Origin: Psychromonas arctica DSM 14288
GTDB lineage: Bacteria; Pseudomonadota; Gammaproteobacteria; Enterobacterales; Psychromonadaceae
Length of the DNA stretch: 64,000 nt
Direction of reading: 5' to 3'
NCBI RefSeq assembly: GCF_000482725.1
Contig: NZ_AXWP01000036.1
Span: 16,379-80,378, forward strand
Under the pieces are notes generated by a model. That model was not told the DNA's origin. It searched no databases and saw only the letters and a program-made list of their open reading frames with translations. Positions 39,280 to 50,381 of the stretch are shown here, piece after piece. Position 1 is the first letter of the stretch. Each line of letters opens with the position of its first letter. A program made the translations under genes and the position numbers.

Positions 39280-40350
39280 ATGAGTACTATCCAACAGCTT
39301 GCGAGAAAAACAGTGCAAGCTTTAACACCTTATCTTTCTGCTCGCCGTATTGGTGGTCGTGGTGATGTTTGGCTTAATGCTAACGAAGCACCCGATTGCA
39401 GTATCTACCAACTTGATTCATCAAATCTAAATCGTTACCCAGAATTCCAACCTCCTCAAATCATTAATGCATACGCTGCTTATTCAAAGCTCAATAGTAA
39501 TCAGATACTCACTACACGTGGTGCTGATGAAAGTATTGAAGTATTAATTAGAACGTTTTGTGAAGCTGAAGTGGACAGTATTTTAATATGCCCTCCCACT
39601 TACGGTATGTATGCAATCAGTGCAGAAACCTGTGGTGTAGGTGTTGAGCAAGTTGCATTACAGGCTAATTTTGATGTTGACTATGATGCCGTTGAAGCAG
39701 CCGTATTAGCATCAAACGGACGTATTAAAATTGTATTTTTATGCGCCCCTAATAATCCAACCGGTAATATGCTAGATAAACAAAAACTGGCTAAATTATT
39801 ATCTGCTACGGCGGGTAAAGCGTTGATCGTAGCCGATGAAGCTTATATCGAATTTTGTCCTGAATTAAGCCAAACGGACCTGATTGCTGACCATGAAAAC
39901 TTAGTGATCACCAGAACCTTATCTAAAGCTTTTGCATTAGCCTCGATTCGCTGTGGTTTTACCTTAGCACAACCATCAGTCATTGAGATGTTGGGCAAAG
40001 TGATTGCACCTTACCCTGTACCAGGCCCTGTGGCACAAATTGCTGCACAAGCTTTGTCAGATGAAGGTCTTGAAATCATGCGCGATCGCGTTGTAGTGCT
40101 AAATAATAACCGTCAAGTTTTAGCCAATGCAGTCCGAAAATTAGACTGTGTGACTGAAGTATTTCCAACCACTGGTAACTTCTTATTAGTGCGTTTTACT
40201 GATTCAGCTAAAGTATTCCAAGCGTTTGCTGACGATGGAATCATCATGCGAGATTTTGCAAACAAACCTCGCTTAGAAAATTGTGTTCGTATCACCATTG
40301 GTAACAGTGATGAAATGAGCAAAACATTAAAGACATTAAACTCACTGTAG
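39280..40350 (+). CDS. hisC: Histidinol-phosphate aminotransferase
   Basis: PLP enzyme converting imidazole-acetol phosphate and glutamate to histidinol phosphate. NANEAPD near the start, CAPNNPTGNM, VADEAYIEF and TRTLSKAFALASIRCGF (PLP lysine in SKAF) mark the fold-type I aminotransferase of HisC type; RITIGNSDE near the end. 356 residues (E. coli 356). GGGAAG stands 11 bases before the ATG. Ends 9 bases before hisB. Confidence 0.96.
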   Translation: MSTIQQLARKTVQALTPYLSARRIGGRGDVWLNANEAPDCSIYQLDSSNLNRYPEFQPPQIINAYAAYSKLNSNQILTTRGADESIEVLIRTFCEAEVDSILICPPTYGMYAISAETCGVGVEQVALQANFDVDYDAVEAAVLASNGRIKIVFLCAPNNPTGNMLDKQKLAKLLSATAGKALIVADEAYIEFCPELSQTDLIADHENLVITRTLSKAFALASIRCGFTLAQPSVIEMLGKVIAPYPVPGPVAQIAAQALSDEGLEIMRDRVVVLNNNRQVLANAVRKLDCVTEVFPTTGNFLLVRFTDSAKVFQAFADDGIIMRDFANKPRLENCVRITIGNSDEMSKTLKTLNSL

Positions 40351-40359
40351 GGAACCAAA

Positions 40360-41426
40360 ATGAGTACACAAAAATTTCTATTCATCGACCGCGATGGAAC
40401 GTTAATTGATGAGCCTATTAGTGATAAACAGGTCGATAGCCTTGAGAAGCTCGTGTTTGAACCGTATGTCATTCCCAGTTTATTAACGCTGCAACATGCA
40501 GGTTATGTTCTTGTGATTGTCTCAAACCAAGATGGTTTAGGCACAGCTAGCTACCCACAAAGTGATTTTGATATTCCACAGAATAAAATGATGGAAATAT
40601 TTGCATCACAGGGTGTTAAATTTGAATCAACATTGCTATGTCCTCATTTCCCAGAGGACAACTGTAGTTGTCGTAAACCACATTTAGGTATGGTCAAAGA
40701 ATATTTACAATCTGGCCGTATCGATCATAAAAATTCTTATGTTATTGGCGATCGCCATACTGATATCGGCCTTGCAGAAAATATGGGCATTACAGGTATT
40801 CTTTACAACAAAGAAACACTTGGTTGGAAAAAAATTGTTCATCAATTAACAAGCCGTGGTCGTACTGCTTCTGTAACACGCACCACTAAAGAAACAGACA
40901 TCAATGTATTTGTTGATTTAGATACAACGGGTGAAAATAAAATTGATACAGGTATGGGGTTCTTTGATCACATGTTAGATCAAATTGCTACCCATGCTGG
41001 ATTCCAAATGAACGTTAGTGTTAAAGGTGACTTACATATTGATGACCACCACAGCGTAGAAGATACTGCATTAGCACTGGGTGAAGCATTAGATAAAGCG
41101 CTAGGTGATAAACGTGGTATTGGCCGTTTTGGTTTTGTATTGCCAATGGATGAGACTAAAGCGAGTTGTACATTAGACTTGTCAGGACGCCCTTTCCTTA
41201 AATTTAAAGCTGATTTCCCACGTGAATTAGTGGGGACAATGTCAACAGAAATGGTTGAGCATTTTTTCTATTCACTAGCACAAGCAATGCGAGCTACTAT
41301 TCATTTAGAAGTTGAAAATGGCAATGCTCATCATATGGTGGAAGGTTTGTTTAAAACATTTGGCCGTACTCTGCGTCAAAGTATACAAATCATTGGTACT
41401 GATTTGCCATCAAGTAAAGGTGTTTT

Positions 41427-41430
<4 letters not shown>
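40360..41430 (+). CDS. hisB: Bifunctional histidinol-phosphatase / imidazoleglycerol-phosphate dehydratase
   Basis: Fused enzyme of steps 6 and 8. Residues 1-165 are a HAD phosphatase ([12 protein letters not shown]; zinc loop [14 protein letters not shown]). Residues 168-356 are the dehydratase with metal-binding [14 protein letters not shown] and [14 protein letters not shown] and a second DHHSVED-like repeat [13 protein letters not shown]. 356 residues, as in E. coli (355). The gene overlaps hisH by 4 bases (ATGA). Confidence 0.97.
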
Positions 41431-42765
<1,335 letters not shown>

Positions 42766-42811
42766 TAACACTGGATAGCTTGTTTTAATATAAAACAACA
42801 TATCAATAAAT

Positions 42812-42855
42812 AAAAAATAGCGATTGAAGGTTATAATCTTCAATCGCTATTTTTT
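42812..42855. terminator. Strong terminator after hisA
   Basis: An 18-bp perfect stem (42812-42829 with 42838-42855) with an 8-nt loop; the arms read AAAAAATAGCGATTGAAG and its complement, giving T tracts on both strands. It ends hisGDCBHA and probably also the converging msrA gene. Confidence 0.92.
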
Positions 42856-42894
42856 TAACAAGTAACCTAAAATATTTAATCGCTAACCTAAATA

Positions 42895-43395
42895 TTAGTT
42901 GCTAGTTGGTAATACCCAATCTTTACGCGCAAAATGACACGTGTAACCATCTGGTAATCGTTGTAAATAATCTTGATGTTCAGGCTCTGCTTCCCAGAAA
43001 TCCCCTGCAGGTTCGACTTCAGTCACAACCGGTCCTGGCCATAAACCTGATGCATTAACATCAGCTATGGTTCTTATCGACTCTTGTAACTGACTTTCCG
43101 ACGTGTAATAAATAGCGGAACGATAAGAAGCCCCTAAGTCATTACCTTGTCTGAACTTTGTAGAGGGATCGTGTATTTGAAAAAAGAACTCGAGTAACTT
43201 TCTAAAACTAATTTCTTGATTATCAAATGCAATTTCAATACCTTCAGCATGTGTACCGTGGTCTCTATAGGTTGCATTTGCAACATCTCCACCCGTATAA
43301 CCGACTCTAGTTGTTTCTACACCGGGTAATTGACGGATTAAATCCTGCATTCCCCAAAAACAACCACCTGCTAGCACTGCGACTTCTTTACTCAT
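42895..43395 (-). CDS. msrA: Peptide methionine-(S)-sulfoxide reductase
   Basis: Reduces methionine-S-sulfoxide in proteins. The catalytic Cys is in [18 protein letters not shown], with [20 protein letters not shown] following. 166 residues is the short MsrA form; no recycling-cysteine-rich tail is evident beyond residue 150. Cytosolic. Convergent with hisA; fits the oxidative-stress theme of the region, though it has no ECF promoter that I can see. Confidence 0.95.
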   Translation of the reverse strand: MSKEVAVLAGGCFWGMQDLIRQLPGVETTRVGYTGGDVANATYRDHGTHAEGIEIAFDNQEISFRKLLEFFFQIHDPSTKFRQGNDLGASYRSAIYYTSESQLQESIRTIADVNASGLWPGPVVTEVEPAGDFWEAEPEHQDYLQRLPDGYTCHFARKDWVLPTSN

Positions 43396-43483
43396 TATGA
43401 ATCCTAATATGTACTGAATAGTAATAAGAGTATAAATATACCTAATATTTTAATCGCTTTATACAAAGAATAAAAATCAGATA

Positions 43484-43694
43484 GTTATTTAACCTCAATT
43501 CTGGTTAATGGGAGCGGAATTATATTCCAAATCATAAAGTTATTCTTTTGCCTATACAGTACCGCTAGTTTTGCGTAGTTCAAGGCGAATTATTGAAGCA
43601 ATAACTGGTTATTGAGAAATAATTTAACGAAGAAATCTGCGGAAATAGCGGTGTTGTATCGCTTTGCTTATCCAGAACTGAGGTTGTTTAATAA
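43484..43694. mobile_element. MITE-like repeat element with terminal inverted repeats
   Basis: About 210 bp without coding capacity. Terminal inverted repeats: left 43484-43508 (TTAACCTCAATTCTGG) and right 43668-43694 (CCAGAACTGAGGTTGTTTAA). An inner inverted repeat pairs ACCGCTA (43561-43567) with TAGCGGT (43646-43652) plus partly matching flanks, so the whole could fold into one long hairpin. No transposase is present, so it would be mobilised in trans, if at all. No clear target-site duplication was found. Confidence 0.6.
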
Positions 43695-43720
43695 AAAACC
43701 GAATCTGAATTCGGCTTTTT
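43693..43720 (-). terminator. Terminator after cfa
   Basis: CCGAAT (43699-43704) pairs with ATTCGG (43709-43714), extended by A/T pairs at the base; T tracts on both sides. It lies 50 bases past the cfa stop on the minus strand and abuts the MITE-like element. Confidence 0.75.
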
Positions 43721-43769
43721 CATTTTTAATTTTTTATTATTAACTCAAGTTATTTTATTGTTAAATCAG

Positions 43770-45008
43770 TTACTTTCTTGCGACTAAATGAACTGTACTG
43801 ATTGAACGTTCTAAAAACGCACCTTCACAGTAAGCAAAGTAATATAACCAAAGGCGTTTAAACTGTTCATCATAACCAAATTGCGTTAATTCAGTCCAAG
43901 AATCAAGAAAACTGCTACGCCAATCTGCAAGGGTTTTGGCATAATCCAATCCAATATCATGTAACCCTTCAATCACCATTTCACTACTTTCAGTCAATTG
44001 TTCTGATAACACATTAACAGACGGTAAAAAGCCACCAGGGAAAATGTAACGTTGAATAAAATCAACATTGTTTTTGTAATGTTCAAAACGTTGGTCGGCG
44101 ATAGTTATTGATTGAATTAATAGTTTTCCACCCTCTTTTAAACGATCATTACATTGTTCGAAAAAGCTAGGTAAAAACTCATAACCCACTGCTTCAATCA
44201 TTTCAATGGAAACGACTTTATCGTATGTGCCCGTCAGGTCGCGATAATCTTTCTTCAATAAAGTAATTTTATGTTCAAGGTTTAACGCTTTTACTCTCTG
44301 TTGTGCATACTCATACTGCGCATCAGAGATGGTCGTCGTTGTCACTCTGCAACCAAAGTTTTGTGCCGCGTAAATGGCTAATCCACCCCAACCTGTGCCT
44401 ATTTCTAATAAATGATCATCCTTAGTTAGAGACAAACGTTCACATATCGTTTTTAACTTATAAAGCTGCGCATATTCCAATGACGTTGTCGGAGAAGGGT
44501 ATATCGCTGATGAATACATCATTTGTGGGTCAAGAAAGCGGGTGTATAATTCATTGCCAAGATCATAGTGAGCCAGTATATTTCGCTTTGAACCCGATTG
44601 TGTATTTCTATTTTGCCAGTGCGTGATGGCATTTTTAATCTTATTAAAAACAGATTTTTTTGACTCTAATTTATCAGTTAGCTGCTGCGCTTTAGCAAAT
44701 ATTCGAATTACATTGGTTAGATTTGGACTGCTCCACTTACCTGCAATAAACGCCTCAGCGACGCCGATACTTCCACCTTTCACAAAGTCTTTATAAACAC
44801 TCATGTCATGGATATGAATTTTACCTTTTATAATATCCTTTTTACTATTTGACTGAGAGAGTTCTGGAAAAAACTGACTATGCGATGCTTCTACTAACTC
44901 TAATTGGCCATAGCTAAGGTTTGAAAATACAGAATGGACTAAACTACGACACCGTTTTTCAAACCAGCTTGACGTATTTTGTGTACCAACACTTTGTATT
45001 TCTTCCAT
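43770..45008 (-). CDS. cfa: Cyclopropane-fatty-acyl-phospholipid synthase
   Basis: Transfers a methylene group from SAM to unsaturated acyl chains of membrane phospholipids. SAM motif LLEIGTGWGGLAIYAAQ, upstream YDLGNELYTRFLDPQMMYS and downstream EMIEAVGYEFLPSFFEQCN are diagnostic; 412 residues. Last gene of a run that starts at the SnoaL-like gene (48596); 32 bases from the DUF1365 gene. In Rhodobacter and several marine bacteria cfa-like genes belong to the RpoE-ChrR singlet-oxygen regulon, matching this context. Confidence 0.95.
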   Translation of the reverse strand: MEEIQSVGTQNTSSWFEKRCRSLVHSVFSNLSYGQLELVEASHSQFFPELSQSNSKKDIIKGKIHIHDMSVYKDFVKGGSIGVAEAFIAGKWSSPNLTNVIRIFAKAQQLTDKLESKKSVFNKIKNAITHWQNRNTQSGSKRNILAHYDLGNELYTRFLDPQMMYSSAIYPSPTTSLEYAQLYKLKTICERLSLTKDDHLLEIGTGWGGLAIYAAQNFGCRVTTTTISDAQYEYAQQRVKALNLEHKITLLKKDYRDLTGTYDKVVSIEMIEAVGYEFLPSFFEQCNDRLKEGGKLLIQSITIADQRFEHYKNNVDFIQRYIFPGGFLPSVNVLSEQLTESSEMVIEGLHDIGLDYAKTLADWRSSFLDSWTELTQFGYDEQFKRLWLYYFAYCEGAFLERSISTVHLVARK

Positions 45009-45040
45009 TAAATTCTCCTAAAAACTGTTTAGCAATGTTG

Positions 45041-45823
45041 TTAACTGATTTTTTGATAACCGACAAAAGGTATTCGTTTAATGAATAATCTTAGAGCTTG
45101 CCAATAAATACTCGTCACTATCTTGACCGTCATGATAGGTAACTGACTCCATACCCCAACAATATTACGTGTAGTAAAAGCCTGTCTTTTTAATATTAAA
45201 CGGGCTTCGAATAACTTGTCGACTTCGCCTGATTGAGAGTTCGTACGTTTGTTCTCTATTTTCACCAGTAATTTATCGTTATCTATTTGCGGTGCTTTAA
45301 TGTGCCAGGTGTAAGTCATGTCTAAATCCATAAATGGCGACACTTGGAACACTTTATCTGTAACCTTAGGTTTATCTTGTTGTAACAAATCAACCCAATA
45401 ATAATGTCGTTCATTCCATGGTGTATTACTTACTTCAGCTAACATTTGCGTACATTGTTGTTGTTTATCGTAACAAAAATAAAAATTGACTGGGCTAAAA
45501 TAAAGACCAAAACATCTGACTTGAACCACCATCAGGATCCGCTCTATCTCATTGTAACCCCCTAATTGCATTACTTTATTCTTAATACGTCGAGACAATG
45601 TATCTGGTTCACTTCTTAAGTAATCTTTTTCAACAAAACGCAACGGATGATACCAAGAAAATCCAAATACACCGCGATCGCATGGTGATTGTTCAATCTC
45701 ATCTACATCTAACGCCAACATATATAAGCTCGCATTGAAGCTATGTTTTTTGGGATGAAAACGTTTATGAATAACATGGCCAACGTAAATGGCATTGTGA
45801 CTAAACGGTAACAAACTAGACAT
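45041..45823 (-). CDS. DUF1365 protein
   Basis: 260 residues; start HNAIYVGHVIHKRFHPKKHSF, middle PVNFYFCYD and NTPWNERHYY are the DUF1365 pattern. Function not established; nearly always beside a CFA synthase and an FAD-dependent amine-oxidase-like gene, as here, which suggests a joint role in modifying membrane fatty acids (inference; in Rhodobacter the related gene set makes furan fatty acids). Located 32 bases before cfa and 57 bases after the FAD protein. Confidence 0.9.
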   Translation of the reverse strand: MSSLLPFSHNAIYVGHVIHKRFHPKKHSFNASLYMLALDVDEIEQSPCDRGVFGFSWYHPLRFVEKDYLRSEPDTLSRRIKNKVMQLGGYNEIERILMVVQVRCFGLYFSPVNFYFCYDKQQQCTQMLAEVSNTPWNERHYYWVDLLQQDKPKVTDKVFQVSPFMDLDMTYTWHIKAPQIDNDKLLVKIENKRTNSQSGEVDKLFEARLILKRQAFTTRNIVGVWSQLPIMTVKIVTSIYWQALRLFIKRIPFVGYQKIS

Positions 45824-45880
45824 GGTTAATCCTTGTTCGGCAAGTGATGATTCTGGGCCGCTATTATTGATTAAGCTTTG

Positions 45881-47191
45881 TTAATCTGTTTTATCTGCAA
45901 AAGCGTCAAGGTAACAATCAAATCGTTTTGCGACTTCAACAGCGCTTCTAACTCCATCTTCATGGAAACCATTATGCCAATATGCACCCGCGAAATGTGT
46001 TTGATTACGCCCACAAATAAGATCTCTTTGTCGTTGTGCTCGAATAGATTCAGAAGAAAAAATAGGATGGTGATAAGTAAATTCTCTTAAAATCTTTGTT
46101 GGGTCGATATCTTGCTTTTGATTCAAGGTGACGCAAAAAGTATGATCACTTTTTAGGCCCTGTAAGATGTTCATGTTGTAGGTCACACTCGCGGCTTTTT
46201 CTCGGTCTTGGCTTAATTGGTAATTCCAACTTGCCCAAGCTAATTCTCTATCGGGCAATAAACTGATATCCGTATGAAGGATCACTGAGTTTTCACTGTA
46301 TGGCATTGAAGAGAGTAACGATTCTTCATCCTCAGTTGCGTCAAGTAGCAAAGCTAAAGCCTGATCGGAATGACATGCAATAACAACTTCATCGAAAGTT
46401 TGTACAATAGTTTGCTTATTACTGGTTGAGTCATTCGACGTATCATTAACAAAATGTAGGTGTATTTTATTATCTTGTCGGGTAATACCGGTGATATTTG
46501 CATTTAAATGTAGTCGATCTTTAAACGCTTCAATAAGTGGTGTTATATAACTTCTAGAACCATTGGGTACAACATACCATTGTGGTCTATCAGCAATATT
46601 GAGTAGACCATGATGGTGAAAAAACTGCACGAAAAATCGAAACTCAAACTCTTCCATTTGTGCTAACGAACTAGACCAAATGGCAGCCCCCATTGGTAAA
46701 ATATAATGTTCAGCAAAAAAATCACTAAACTTATTATCGTTTAGAAATTCACCAAGCGTTAAACCGGGTAAATAGGTGTCATGTTCAAAGATAGACTTAC
46801 AAATTTTATTAAAACGTAAAATTTCTTTTACTAATATCCAAAATGTTGGTTTGAGTAAATTGCTTCTTTGTGCAAACAGTGAATTTAAGTTGTGTCCGTT
46901 ATATTCCAAACCGGTTTGACAGTTATGCACTGAAAAACTCATTTCCGTCGCTTGTTTACCAATTCCTATTTCATCTAACAGTGCTAAATAATTAGGGTAT
47001 GTTTTATCATTGAAAACAATGAACCCGGTATCGATAACATAGGGTTTACCATCCTTTTCAATATCTACCGTGGCCGTGTGACCTCCAATATAATCATTTT
47101 TTTCAAACACAGTTACCTTGTGCTTTTTAGATAATAAATAAGCAGCGGTCAAACCTGAAATACCAGAGCCAATAATTGCAATATTTTTCAT
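45881..47191 (-). CDS. FAD/NAD(P)-binding oxidoreductase (amine-oxidase-like)
   Basis: 436 residues with the N-terminal dinucleotide fold IAIIGSGISGLTAAYLL and EKNDYIGGHTATVDI; ends with CGRNQTHFAGAYWHNGFHEDG, the substrate/FAD-closing motif of this family. Protoporphyrinogen/phytoene desaturase-like flavoprotein of the type found with DUF1365 and cfa. Substrate likely a fatty acyl chain (inference). Shares one base with the SDR gene upstream (TAATG), so coupled. Confidence 0.9.
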   Translation of the reverse strand: MKNIAIIGSGISGLTAAYLLSKKHKVTVFEKNDYIGGHTATVDIEKDGKPYVIDTGFIVFNDKTYPNYLALLDEIGIGKQATEMSFSVHNCQTGLEYNGHNLNSLFAQRSNLLKPTFWILVKEILRFNKICKSIFEHDTYLPGLTLGEFLNDNKFSDFFAEHYILPMGAAIWSSSLAQMEEFEFRFFVQFFHHHGLLNIADRPQWYVVPNGSRSYITPLIEAFKDRLHLNANITGITRQDNKIHLHFVNDTSNDSTSNKQTIVQTFDEVVIACHSDQALALLLDATEDEESLLSSMPYSENSVILHTDISLLPDRELAWASWNYQLSQDREKAASVTYNMNILQGLKSDHTFCVTLNQKQDIDPTKILREFTYHHPIFSSESIRAQRQRDLICGRNQTHFAGAYWHNGFHEDGVRSAVEVAKRFDCYLDAFADKTD

Positions 47192-47913
47192 TAATTTTGA
47201 TCTCTCATGATGATTTTTTGCCAGATACTTGTTGGCAATAAGCTAAAGAACTTGAGCAATAAAGTAAGACGTTTCGGAAAATGGGCATATTTTTTACGTT
47301 GGTTAATGGCATTAATTATTTTTGTTGCTGCCACTTTACTGGTTAATAAAAATGGCATCGTAAAGTCGTTTTTATCAGTTAAAGGAGTCTTGATAAAACC
47401 AGGGTGTACCAAAGTGACATCAATTTCTTCTTTAGCTAAATCTAGGCGTAAGCTATTAGCCAAGTAATCAATACCGGCTTTTGACGCGCCATAGGCTTCA
47501 CTTCTAGGAAAAGGCACGATAGTTGCACTGGAACTTATAAATACAACTTGTCCCCCCGGTTTCACCTTAGGTAAAAAGTACTCTAGCAACCAACCTAATG
47601 AGATTAAATTGGTAGTCACAACCTCGGCAAAAAGTTCACCGTCAAATTGTTTCGCATTGTCAATATAACGACAATTTCCTGCATTCAAAATTAATATATC
47701 TAGAAACTCGATAGATTCAGCATAAGCTGCAACCTCTGATTTAATAGTCATATCAAATGCACAGGTTTTGTAGGCTATTTTTTGCATCTTCTGTAGCTTT
47801 AACTCGTTCCTGCCACAAGCAATAACTTCTTCGCCAAGTTCGCTGTATTGCTCAAAAAGTGCATGTCCGATACCGGATGTGGCTCCAGTAATGAGTATCC
47901 TTTTATTCGTCAT
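47191..47913 (-). CDS. Short-chain dehydrogenase/reductase
   Basis: 240 residues. Cofactor motif ITGATSGIGHALF, NAG in LILNAGNC, catalytic Ser in VFISSSATIV and Tyr-x3-Lys in AYGASKAGI. A C-terminal hydrophobic stretch (RLTLLLKFFSLLPTSIW) may associate with the membrane. Overlaps its neighbours by one base on both sides. Substrate unknown; operon position suggests lipid or aldehyde reduction. Confidence 0.9.
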   Translation of the reverse strand: MTNKRILITGATSGIGHALFEQYSELGEEVIACGRNELKLQKMQKIAYKTCAFDMTIKSEVAAYAESIEFLDILILNAGNCRYIDNAKQFDGELFAEVVTTNLISLGWLLEYFLPKVKPGGQVVFISSSATIVPFPRSEAYGASKAGIDYLANSLRLDLAKEEIDVTLVHPGFIKTPLTDKNDFTMPFLLTSKVAATKIINAINQRKKYAHFPKRLTLLLKFFSLLPTSIWQKIIMRDQN

Positions 47914-48596
47914 TAGTTAGCCGCCTTATTTTTTATCCAACTTACGATTCGACCAAATAGAGGAAGCTGTTCGTACAACATTGCACCAAGGTCTAAATAA
48001 TCACGATGATAGATAACCTTTCCTTTTTTTGCACATAGGTGTGAGCTACCAAACACACTAACTATTTTACCTTTATTTAATTTGGGATGCTGATACCTCA
48101 TTTCCCAATATATAGCCGCTTGATTTGGCTGAGCGATGACATTATTTATCTTAAAATCACAACTGCTTAAGTTTTGGTACATATTTTCAAAGTACTGGTG
48201 TAAATTTTCTAAACCATTTATTTCATGGATAGGATCGATAAAGGTCACTTGTTGATCATAAGTTGATGCCAGTAAACTCAAGTTATCGGCAGATAGATTT
48301 TGATACACTTCCATGAAGGTACATAACCAGTCAGGGTGAGGGGAAAAATAAGGTAAATGGCTAGGATTACCAGTTGATATATTGGCTTGAGACAGATCTG
48401 ACAGTGAATCCTTTGCAACTACTAAGCTTTCTTTTTCAGACACATTTTGTTGTTGAGTAGTATCTAAACTTTGCTCATCTTGAGTGACAGCATCAGCTTG
48501 TTGTGCATCCGATTCACAGGCTTGCGATTTTAATTGTTGTTCGTCTAATTGTTGATCGTTTAATAGCTTATCGTTCATTATATTTACCGTCATCAA
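47913..48596 (-). CDS. SnoaL/NTF2-like protein
   Basis: 227 residues. The C-terminal 140 (from WLCTFMEVYQNLSADNLSLL) form an NTF2/SnoaL-like fold common in this gene cluster (FIDPIHEINGLENLHQYFENM). The N-terminal 85 are low-complexity, rich in Gln, Asp, Ser and not expected in the family; the start at 48596 is preceded by no strong ribosome binding site, so a later start is possible. First of the five-gene run ending with cfa. Confidence 0.8.
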   Translation of the reverse strand: MMTVNIMNDKLLNDQQLDEQQLKSQACESDAQQADAVTQDEQSLDTTQQQNVSEKESLVVAKDSLSDLSQANISTGNPSHLPYFSPHPDWLCTFMEVYQNLSADNLSLLASTYDQQVTFIDPIHEINGLENLHQYFENMYQNLSSCDFKINNVIAQPNQAAIYWEMRYQHPKLNKGKIVSVFGSSHLCAKKGKVIYHRDYLDLGAMLYEQLPLFGRIVSWIKNKAAN

Positions 48597-48845
48597 AATA
48601 ACACTAAAGAAATAAAAGCAACTGTTGCCAATATACGGCTGTTACAAATAAAATAGAGTGTTGTACGTGAATAAACTAAATCAACTATATATCCGTTATT
48701 AAAACCTACTGTAATCTGACAACCTAAAACATCTAACATTGCATTACCGCAATCACGACATTACCAAGTATTTAGCTTACATATTGATATTCTTTACATA
48801 TCAATACTCTAGTATTTCTTAAATTATATCTTCTAGCATAATGAT

Positions 48846-50369
48846 TTAGTGTGATTTATAAAAAGCTAAAGCATTTAATCTGGCTTCTTTATGATCCACA
48901 ATCGCAGGCCAATAAATAGATAAGTGATGTTGCTTAATATATTTATGTGGAAAGTGAATTTGCTTGTCAGGTATTTTGCTTAGCTCTGGTATATATTTAC
49001 GTATGAACGTTCCTTTAGGATCAAACCTTTCACTCTGTGTGATCGGATTAAAAATTCTAAAATAAGGTTGTGCATCACAGCCAGTGCTAGATGCCCATTG
49101 CCAACCACCATTATTGGAAGCTAAATCACCATCAATAAGATGTTGCATAAAGTACTTTTCACCTAAACGCCAATCAATCAATAGATGTTTTGTGAGAAAA
49201 CTAGCAACCACCATACGTAAGCGATTATGCATCCAACCGGTTTGATTTAACTGGCGCATTGCAGCATCAACTAATGGATACCCTGTTTTACCTTCACACC
49301 ACGCATTAAAAAGATCCTGATCATAAGGCCAAACTGATTGATGGTATTTGTCATTAAAACATTGGTGCTTGCAAAGTCGCGGTTGATCAAACATCAAATG
49401 ACGGTAGAACTCTCGCCAAATTATTTCATTTAACCAACAAAACTCTTCACTATCGCTTGAGATTAAGATGTCTGGAAATTTGTTTAATAATGAATGCAAT
49501 ACATAATTAGGGCTTAATACACCTGCAGCTAAATAGGGTGAAAGGCCACTGGTGCCTTTTATTGATGGAACATCTCGGTTGCTTTTATAGCGGGATATTT
49601 TGTCTCTATAAAACTGTGGCATTGCCTGTTTCATGACTACATTGACTAATGGCCATTTGTTAGAGATAGAATCAGATCCTTTGTTTTGCTGCGATTCCTT
49701 TACCTGTCCACTCTTGATCGTTTGACTATTGGTAATAGCAGTCGCGTCCCCAAGATAATTAAAACCAAATTCACGAATATGAGTTAACCAAGCACGCTTA
49801 AAGGGGGTAAATACTTTATACATTTGACCAGACTGATTCAGTACTTTGCCTTTCGGTACAATAACATCAGCTTCAAATAGTGTTAATGGAATCCCCTGTT
49901 CAGAGCAAGCAAGATCTCGCAGTTGCTCATTAACTTCCAGTTCACTATTAGCGATTACATTAGTAATATTATTTTTTTGACAATAATGTTTCAGGTAATC
50001 GACTTGCGCAATAAAATCATCAACAGTAACAATTGATAAATGTATATTTAACAGGGCTAATTCACTTACTAAAGCCTGTGCATGACGTTTTATAAAGTCA
50101 ATTTTGATGGCTGACCAATGATGGGACAACCATTGTGGCTCGGATATAAAGAAAATAGCTTCAGCTGGCGTGTTAGAACCTGATTGGTTAATGAAATACT
50201 GCAATGCAGGGTTATCATTAGTTCTTAAGTCGTTGCGAAACCAAAGTAGTTTTGAAGGTGTTACATTAGTCGTGCTGTGCAGCGAAGCAGGTGCTAGTGC
50301 CGAGTTAGAAGTTGGAGTATGAGATGAAGTTGGCAAAGAAGAGGAAGACAAAATAATTCCTTTTAACAT
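48846..50369 (-). CDS. phrB: Deoxyribodipyrimidine photolyase
   Basis: Light-driven repair of cyclobutane pyrimidine dimers. N-terminal antenna domain begins at LLWFRNDLRTNDNPAL (about residue 42); FAD-binding C-terminal domain has CEGKTGYPLVDAAMRQL, GWMHNRLRMVVASFL, NNGGWQWASSTGCDAQPYF and FDPKGTFIRKYIPEL. 507 residues; about 35 N-terminal residues are a Ser/Thr-rich extension, so the start may be a later codon. Located in the RpoE-ChrR cluster, where photolyase is a known regulon member. Confidence 0.94.
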   Translation of the reverse strand: MLKGIILSSSSLPTSSHTPTSNSALAPASLHSTTNVTPSKLLWFRNDLRTNDNPALQYFINQSGSNTPAEAIFFISEPQWLSHHWSAIKIDFIKRHAQALVSELALLNIHLSIVTVDDFIAQVDYLKHYCQKNNITNVIANSELEVNEQLRDLACSEQGIPLTLFEADVIVPKGKVLNQSGQMYKVFTPFKRAWLTHIREFGFNYLGDATAITNSQTIKSGQVKESQQNKGSDSISNKWPLVNVVMKQAMPQFYRDKISRYKSNRDVPSIKGTSGLSPYLAAGVLSPNYVLHSLLNKFPDILISSDSEEFCWLNEIIWREFYRHLMFDQPRLCKHQCFNDKYHQSVWPYDQDLFNAWCEGKTGYPLVDAAMRQLNQTGWMHNRLRMVVASFLTKHLLIDWRLGEKYFMQHLIDGDLASNNGGWQWASSTGCDAQPYFRIFNPITQSERFDPKGTFIRKYIPELSKIPDKQIHFPHKYIKQHHLSIYWPAIVDHKEARLNALAFYKSH

Positions 50370-50381
50370 TCAAAATGATTA

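Noticed and set aside
48782..48806. TATTGATA/TATCAATA inverted repeat after the photolyase gene
   Set aside because: AT-rich eight-base stem without a T tract; too weak to call as a terminator or operator.
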